Assembly: GCA_017514235.1 (NCBI GenBank)
Contig: JAFWKK010000050.1
Coordinates: 62,001 to 126,000 of the forward strand
DNA: 64,000 bases
Reading direction: 5' to 3'
Source: Kiritimatiellia bacterium
GTDB lineage: Bacteria; Verrucomicrobiota; Kiritimatiellia; RFP12; UBA1067
Within the stretch, counting starts at the first letter, position 1. Each line of letters begins with the position of its first letter. The notes under the pieces were generated by a model. That model did no database searches. It was not told the DNA's origin and saw only the letters and a list, made by a program, of their open reading frames with translations. A program made the translations under genes and the position numbers. This document shows positions 35,801-44,800 of the stretch, in pieces.

Positions 35801-38800
35801 CGCCGGACGCGTTGCGGATCTGCGCCGTATCGATCTCGATCGTGTGGTCGTTCGGCCCGCGCCGCGGAACCACCGCCGCGTCGAGTCCCGTCACGCGGAA
35901 GCTCGTGTTCGCCTTGTTGAGCGCAGTTATCGCGACGCCCTCCCCGACCGCCGCGCCGTCGACCCAAATGGCCGTGCTGGTGAATGTCGCCGGATCGATC
36001 GCCGCGGCGAACTGCACCGTCACGTTTGCGACGCTGTTCACCGTCGTGCCGTCGAGCCAGCCCTTGATCGTGACGACGGCGGGCTTCTCGAGCACGCAGT
36101 ACGTCCAGCCGAGCTGGCGTCCCTCGGACTTCCCGAGCGTCCCCGAAAGCGACGTCACACCCGAGGAGAACGCCTGCACGATGAAGCGTCCCTCCTGCTC
36201 GGCAAACGCGGGGCTCAGCGCAAGCGCATAGCGCGCGAAATCACCATCGACGTGAGTCACGGACGCGACAACGCCGTTCGTCCGCACGCCCTGCCACCAG
36301 ACGACGACGTCATCCGCCGTGAACGTGGCCGGATCGACCGCCTTCGTGAACGCGACCTCGACACCATTCACCGGATTCGTCACGAGCGCATCCGCCGCGA
36401 CGCCCGTGATTCCCGCGACGGCCGGCGCGTCGGTCGGCTTCGCGCGGAGCGTGACGACGTACGACTTCGCGCCTGCAGACGCCGCACCGTCGAAGATGTG
36501 GAGAATCGTCTCGACCTTCGGGTCCGCGCCGTCCACGAACGTGCGGTCGGTGATCCAGGCGTTGCGCGGCGGAAGCGCCGCGCCGCCCGCGCGCGCAAGA
36601 CCGACGACTTCGTACTCCTCGGCGCCAGGCAGCGCGACCTTCACGTAGAACGGACCGCTCCCCGGGAGATTCGCCGTGACCGTGATTTCACACTGCGCGC
36701 CGCGCGCGGAATCGGCCGTCGACGCCAGCGCGTCGCTCCGCACGTCCAGCACCTCGCCGTCGGCGCGGTAGAGCCTGTCGGGATTGCCGTAGCGCGATCC
36801 GTCGGACGTCAGGAACGCCGGAAGCGCATCACCGACGTCTACGCTCCGGACGAGCGGATGCACGGCTACCGCGCGGATGAGCGACGTATCGACGATTCCC
36901 TGCGAGTTGAGGTGCGTCACGGACGCGCGCATGCCCGTGAAATGCCCCTGCAGCGTCGAGGTGAGCCACCACTGCGCGACGCTGCTCGTCCGCGCCGCGA
37001 CCGTGCCGAGGCTGACGTCGTTCAAGCCGAGTCCCGCCGTCGCGCCGTTGAGCGCCGCCGCGTCGAGCGAGTAGTCGGAAAGGCGGAAGTCGATCATCAG
37101 CCCCTTCTCGTTCTCCACCACCTCCGGCTGGACGCTTTCGATCTTCACGTTCTTCGCGTCGCCGTAGCCTTCGTTGCGCACGAGCACCGCCAGTTCCGCC
37201 GGCATCGACGCCTCGACGATGTCCTTCGTGAAGGGATTGTCGGCATAGACGTCGCGCTGCACGAAGTAGTCGAGGTAGAGCTGCGGCGTCGGATTGACCT
37301 CGAGCGCCACAGGGAGAAGCGTGATCGCCGCCTCCTCGCCCGAGAACGGATCGCGGTAGTGCACCTTCCCGCCGAACTTGTAGGCGACCGGCGTCTCCGG
37401 CGCGGCGGCGACCGCGGGGATGAACTGCACGACCGCCGTCCCCTCGCTCTTCGAGGCGACGTCGTTCACGTTGACGACGTTGCTCCCGTCGGCTTCGAGC
37501 GTGCCGCCGGACTTCGCGCCGATCTCGAAGAGTCCGTTGCAGTTGTCGCCCGCCTCGTTCGTGATCTCCAGCTCCAGCCACACGTTCGTCATGGCCGACG
37601 CGTCGTGTCCGTTGTAGAGCGTGAGCGTTCCCTCGAACGCCTCGCGCGTCATCGTGTACGTCTGCGAGAGCTTGAGCGAAACCTTGGCGCAGACGGCGGA
37701 CGAGGATTCCGTCGCGTCCAGCGCGTCCGCGAACATGTCGACGAGCACGAGCGACGCGAGACGCACGATGTCGGCAGTGCCCTGCTCCTTCGCGTAGTCG
37801 TTCGCCGCCTTCACGCGTCCGGCAAGCGCGGAAAGGACCTCGATGCGGACAGCCCCGGCCGCGCCGAAGCCGTCGGCGTACGGGTCCTCCTCCGCCGCGA
37901 CGCCGTCGAGCGTGTTGTTCCAACGCGACCTGAACGCCGCGATCTCCTCCGCCGTCACGCCCTGCGGCACGGCGAGCGCGGCGTCCGCGCCGAGCCGTCC
38001 GTCCGCGTCCGCCGCCGCTTCGCACGAGGCGAGGAGCTGCGCGAGGTCGTCGTAGGAGGCGTGGAGCCAGCCGTCCGTGCAGCCGAACAGCTCCTGGAGG
38101 AAGTGCGTGTTCGCGCGAAGGACGTCCGTCGCGTAGGCGAACGCGTCCTCGCGGACGTTTCCGGAGAGCTCGGGGCCGCCCTGCGCCGTCTTTTCGGCGA
38201 ACGTCTGCACGCCGCGGCGCGACGCGGCCGCGCGCAGGAGCGAAGAACCCGGCACGCCGGATCCGTTCATGATCGACAGGCAGTTCTCCTTCACGCCGCC
38301 GAACGCGTCGTCGATCTGCTTGATGAAGTTGAAGTTGTCGATGATCGTCCCGAGCGGCGTACCGCCGATCGCGTCGGGGAACGCATCCTTGATGCCGGCC
38401 GCGCCGCCGATCAGGGCCTTCAGCTTCGCGCGCCCGTCGTTCCCCGCGGCATAGTACTCCTCGACCGCGTTGTTCGCCGACTGGAGCGCGTTGAGTCCGG
38501 AGACGATCTTAGCGGCATTTTCGTCATTGTCCGCGGCAAAGCCCATGAGCGCGCCGGAGAGTTCCTGCCGCAGCTCGTTCGCGAGAGCGGCCTTGTCCGC
38601 GTCGTTCGCGCCCGCGGCGGTCAGGCGGCTGTGGTAGCTGTCCAGCTTCTGCAGGAACTCGATCACCGGTCCCGCGCCGGGTATGGCCTTGCCGAACATC
38701 ATCATCTCGAGGTCGACCGCGGCCTTGGCTAGATCGTCGAGGCAGGGCGAGAGCTTGTTCGAGACGCCGCCGTTGCAGCCGTCCTCGAACACCCAGAAGT

Positions 38801-41800
38801 CGCCGCCGTTCATCCCGGGCGGGATGTTGAGCTTCTGCTCCACGCCGCGCGAAGGCTCGTTGGAGCTCTCGCCTCCAGCGGTTTTTATGCCCGGCGGCGC
38901 GGTGAAGCTCGGACAGTTGTCGCCGTACGAGACCTGCCGTCCGGTCATCACGTAGCGATCGACGATGCAGACGTACGAGTAGGAGTACTTCGCGTAGCCC
39001 GTGCAGGGGTTTCCGTCGGACTCGTCGTCGTTGAGCGGACCCGCATGCGACGACGACGTGCCGCTTCCGGCGCGTCCGCCGTGCTGCCGGACCTTCATGC
39101 CGGGTCCGCCATACGCGCCGCCGATGAACTCCGGGTACGAAGGCATCTGTCCGCCGCCACCGCCGCTTCCGCCGGGTTCGTCGCCGATGATGTCGGATAT
39201 CTCACTGTGGGGCTTTCCGCCGGACGTCTCGCCCGTGTGCCCCGGATCGTCGAGATAGTCCTGGTAGTCCTGCTCCACCGTGTACGGAAGGCGATGCAGC
39301 ACGACCGGCACCGCGCGCGCTGCTCCCGCCGCGAGCGAGAAGCTCCCCGCCGGATAGACCCACACGTAGCCGTACAGCTCGGGCAGGTCGAGCGAGACGT
39401 TGTCGGCGCGAATGAGCCCGAGGTTCGTGAACACGGCCTTCGTCGCATAGCTCTCGCCAGGCTGGAGCTTCGGAATCTTCTCCATGAAGTCCATCTTCAC
39501 GACCGGCACCGGAACGGATGTCTCGAAATCAAGGACGAGGTCGACCTGGTACTGGTCTTCGATCTCCGTACGCGCGACGGTCCAGTTCGCCGTGATCGCC
39601 TGGTACTGGAGGAACGCCGTCACCTTCGTCGTGCGTCCGGGATTCACTTCTACAGCCGCCGCGTAGTTCCCGTGCTTCGGCGCGGTGACCACGAGCTGGT
39701 ACGTGCCCTCCGGGATTTCGTCCGCGGCGAAGATTCCGTCCTCGCCGCTCTCCCCTTCCGCGACGACAGCGCCGGTGTAGGGGTTCGTGATCTTCACGTG
39801 CGCGCCTGCAAGATGAGGCGCGGACTCGAGGTTGTACGTCGCATCGTCCACGCAGTCGATCCTGATTCCGCCCGTCTCCTCGCTCACCGCCATGAACGTC
39901 ATCGGGATCGTCAGGAACGTCTGCTCCTCGTCCTCGCCCTTGTTCCGTCCGTTCACCGAGAGGCGTCCCGAGAAGTTTCGGTTGAGCTCGATGTCGTCGC
40001 CTGGCGAAAGCTCGAGCGTTACCGTGGCGGACTGGTTGTTCGTGAGCGAAGCCGTCTCCACGCCGCCGACGACGCGCAGCCATTCGACGTCCGGCGAAAT
40101 GACGCGGACATCCACCGCCTCGCCGTAGCCGAGGTTCGTCAGATCGAACGACACGGTCCGCGTCTTGCCCTTCGTCATCGTCGCGGAAATCGACGCGGGG
40201 GAGCTCTCGAAGTGCGCCTTCTTCGCCTGCGAGTAGAAATAGACGGGAATCGTCAGCACCGCGCCCTCCGCGCTCGAGAGGCGGACCGCGAACTTCTCGT
40301 AGTTTCTGCCCGCGGTCGCCTTCACCGCCGAGAACACGCACTTGAGCTCAATGAACGCACCTGCCGCGAGCGTGCCGTCCGCGGGAAGTCCGGCAAACTC
40401 CAGCGCGCAGCTCTCCGGCATCCCGACCGCCTCCACCGCAACGCCCGTGAGCGCGATGGCGCACGGATTGCGCACGCGCGCCGCGGCGTTCGTCACGACG
40501 TCGCCGAGCGTCAGGTCCTCGACATAACGCGAATCGGGGAGCCCACCGAGCGCGAAGCCAGCGACGTCGCACGTCGCCTGGACCGCCGCGGCGCCGATTC
40601 CCGGATAGCTCGCGCCGACCTCGAAGCGCCCGGCCTCGCCGGACATCGGCGTGTAGCTCGCGGCGAACTCGCCTTCGTCGTCCGTCGTCGCCGTGAGCGT
40701 GCGGCGCAGTCCGCCGGAGACGAGATACACCTCGACATCGACGTTCGCCGCGCGCGTGACGCCGTCCGGCTTCACCGCGACGCCCGACACGGTTATCTTC
40801 TCGCCCGTTCCGTACACAGCCTTGTCGCATGCGACGTCAGTCGTCACGTACGCGGGGCTGACCGTCACCGCGTCGCTCCACGCCGAGTTGTTCGCGGCGT
40901 CCAGCTCGACGATCGTCCCGTCCGGATCGGCCACAACCGCGATCCTTCCGTTCCCCGCCGATTCCGGCGCGGGCACCTCGCAGACGACGTGCAGCGGCGC
41001 GTTCGTCGCGACGCCCTCCTCGGTCACGCCGGAGAGGACCATATCCTTCGCGGCGTAGCGCCACGTGTTCGTGCCGTCTACCCAGTAAACCGCATACGGC
41101 ACGCCGCCGGCGCGGTTCCTAAAGCCGATGTTCACAAGGTCAAACTCGAGTTCGATCGTCTCGCCCGCGATGATGCTGGCTTCGGCCGGGCGAATGTTGC
41201 GGACCGCGAAATCCGGCAGGTTCTGGTCGGTTACGAGAATCCAGGTCGAGCCGGTAGCAAAGCCCGGCGCGTCCGCATAGACCGATACGACTTTGGAACC
41301 GTCCTCCGCGTCGTCGTCGAGCGTCCGTATCACGGCCGTCGCGGAATTCGCCCCCGCGGGAATGGTCACTGTCGCGGGCAGCGAGATCTCCGAGGCGCCG
41401 TCGTGCGAAAGCGCAACCACGACGTCCTGGGCGACGCTCGCCGTGTTTGCGCGGATCGTCAGCACGCCCGCCTCGGCGAGCCCCTCGCGCATCGTCGTCG
41501 GCTCCGCCGTGACGAAGAGCGCCGGGCCGTCGTCGTCCGCGATCTCCAGCGTCGCCTCGAGCGCGCCGGCGTCGTCCTGCGGACGCCACGAGCAGCCGCA
41601 CGAGTCAATGCGGATAGCCGCCGAAATGGTCACGACCCTTCCGCCGCCCGGCTCCATCTCCGCATTGTCGACGACGCCAATCGCGAAGCGGACGGACCGC
41701 GTGTTCGCCGGGATCGTCACGGAGGACGGCATGATGAGCGCGCCTTCCTCGCTCGCCGTCAGGAACACCGTGATCGCCTTCTTGAGCTTCTCCGCGTCGT

Positions 41801-44800
41801 CGTCCGTCCGCGCGAGAACGGCATACACCGCGTTCAGCCCCGCGCCCTCCGAGACCGCCTCCGGCGAGAGCGTGAGCGACACGCCCGGAATGTCGTCGTC
41901 CTCCAGCGTGAAGTCGTACTGCGCGCTCGCGTAGCCGCTTGCGGACGCGCGAAGGCTCAGCGCCGCCGCAAGCTCGCTCGACGTGTCGTTCACCGACGCG
42001 AGCGTGAACTCGGCGTATTCCTCGCCCGCCGCGATTGTGATGGAGGACGGATACGCGAACTGCGACGAGCTGACGCCGCCGAGGTAGACCGTAAGCGGCT
42101 TGGCTGAAACGGATGCCGGACGCCGCACGCGCACCGTGAGGTTCGTGCCTTCCGTGAACGCGCCGCCGGTCGCGCCGACGATCTCGAGCGTCAGCTGCGG
42201 AACTTCGTCGTCGACAATCGTCAGAGGCTTCGCAACGGCGGTGAATCCGTCTGCGTTTGCGGAGAGGATGACGGCGCGATCACCATCAACCGCCGCGTTG
42301 TCCGCGACCTTGACGTGAAACCCGGCCGTTGCGCTGCCGGCGTTTATCGTGACCGTCTGCGGCATGTTCGTGACCTCCGCCGCCGCGTCACCGGAAACCG
42401 CGAGAGATACGGAGAGCGCCGCATCCCTTGCGCCGCTGCGACGGACCTCGCCCCAGATCGAGCCGCCCTCGCGCACGCTCTCGGCGAGCGAAACCGCAAG
42501 CTTGCCGGCGAGCGTCGCCGCTTCGCTTATTCCCTCGTGGCCGCATTCGTTCTTCTGGATCAGCTCGCCGTCCGCATCGAGCCGGACGAGCGCACGGACT
42601 TCGCCCGAGAGTTCGATCGTATCGGGAATCGTGACGGTGAACGCGCGCTCGACCGCCGCGTTCGTCGAAAGCCCTTCCGTCGCACGCCAGCTCTGGAGAC
42701 GCACCGCGCCGGTCGCGTTCGTGAGCCAGAGCTGCTCCGTCCAGGGCGCGGACGCCGCGCCGTCGCCGCGGTTGGTGACGACGTAGGCAAGCTCAACCTC
42801 CGCGCCGGGAACAAGCGTCGCGGGAAGCGCGATCTCCTCGACCGCGAGGTCGGGTAGGTTCACTTCGGTACGCCCCTCCACCTCGCAGATGCCGATGTCG
42901 GGGCAGATGCCGCGCGCGTTCGGAACGCCGACGGCGACGACGTTCGTCGAGGCCATACGCACGGAGCCGAAGTAGTCCGTCTCCGGCGCCCATTCGCCGC
43001 TCCCCGCGTCCACCGCCGGCGAATCCGCCGCGATGCGGTAGAACGTGTCCGCCAGGAACTTCGGGTCGCCCGCGAGGTTGCCGTATCCGTAGTTCGCCGC
43101 GGTGTATCGGCACGGGGCGTCGAAGAGGCTGCGGCGGAATCCGCCGCGCGTCCCGGCGTCGCCGCAGTTCGCGACGATCGTGTTGTACGCGATTGCGCGG
43201 TCGCTGTCGAGCGCCGTCCCGCATGCGTCGACCACGCAGTTCACGAGGCGGATGTCGCCGTTCCAGTTCGCGGAGGCGACGCCGGAGGCGCTTGTGCGCA
43301 GGACGGTGTTCGTCGCGTAGACGTACGTGCCCGCGAGCGCGCCGCCCGCGGAATCCTGCACGGTCACGCGGTCCAGCGCGATGCGCGCGCCGTAGCCGTA
43401 GATCGCGCCCGAAGAGCCGCCGCCGCATTCCACCGTCGCGCAGCGGAGGCTGATCCGTCCGCTGTCGCCGCCGATGAACGCCCAGTCGCCGGCCGACTTC
43501 GCCGCGGCGGCGGACGTGAAGAGAACGGGATTGTCGGGCGTTCCAGCCGCATCGATCGTACCGCCGTTCTCCACCGCGAGCGACGCGCCTTCGGCGAAGC
43601 GCACCTCCGCGCCCGGCTCGATCGTGAGGACGGTCGAGGAGCCGCGCACCTTCAGCGGCGCGAGGATCTGGTACGGAACGCCAGCGTGCCAGGTGACGGA
43701 CGCGTTGATCGCGCCGGACTGTCCGACCGTTCCGTCGTCCATCAGCGTCACGACGCTCCAGCTGTTCCACGGATACTGCGTGGCGTCATATCCCGTCGCG
43801 CCCTCGTGGATGTAGAACACCGCGTCCGAGGGGATGTACTCGAAGGCCACGCTTCCGATTGCCGGGGCCACATCCGCCTCGAACACGACGCTCTTCAGCG
43901 CATAGCACCGGTAGAACGCATAGCGGCCGATGTTCGTCACGGTCGAGGGGATGACGATCGAAAGGAGGCTGGCGTCGTCGCCAAACGCCCACTCGCCGAG
44001 GTCCCCGAGACTCCCATCGTCGGCCAGCTCGACCGCGTGCAGGCTTTTGCAGTTGTTGAAGGCATTGTTCGCCAACGAAGACACGCCGGAAATCGTCACG
44101 TTCTGGACGGCCTTGCCGTCGAACCCGGAGACCGTCGTGTTCCCATTGCCGAGGATGGCGAGCGACACCCAGTTCGTCTGGCCGCTGAACACTCCCCCGT
44201 TGATCGTCCCGTCGTTGCCGTGCCAGACCACATCGCGGATCGAGTTGCAGTTTCCGAACGCCCCGTCGCCGATGCTCGTCACGCTTGCCGGAATCTCGAC
44301 CCGCAGAAGACTAAGGCAGGAGTCGAACACATTTGCCGCAATCGTCCTGACGGACGTCCCAATCGTCGCGTTCGTCAGTGCATAGCACCTGTAGAACGCA
44401 TAGCGGCCGATGTTCGTCACGCTGTTGGGGATGTCGACCGAAAGGAGACTGGCATCGTTGCCAAACGCCCACTCGGCGAGGTCCCCGAGCCTCCCGTCGT
44501 CGGCCAGCTCGACCGCGCGCAGGCTGGCGCAGCCGCTGAACGCCTCGGTTTCAAGCGCGCGCACTCCGGAGACCGTCACGTTCTGGACGGCCTTGCTGTT
44601 GAAGCCCCGCACACGCGTGTTCCCGTTGCCGAGGATGGCGAGCGACACCCAGTTCGTCTGGCCGTCGAACACGCCGCCGTTGATCGTCCCGTCGTTGCCG
44701 TGCCAGACCACCTCGCGGATCGACTCGCAGTTTCCGAACGCCCCGCTGCCGACGCTCGTCACGCTCGCCGGGATCTCGACCCGCAGAAGGCTGTGGCATT

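Noticed and set aside
34278-38732. Very long open frame (1484 codons) antisense to the giant gene
   Set aside because: It is rich in Arg/Val/Glu with no domain, is the mirror image of GC-rich codon use on the other strand, and the minus-strand frame has clear homologous domains. The same applies to the 1020-codon frame at 39045-42107 and the 606-codon frame at 43686-45506.
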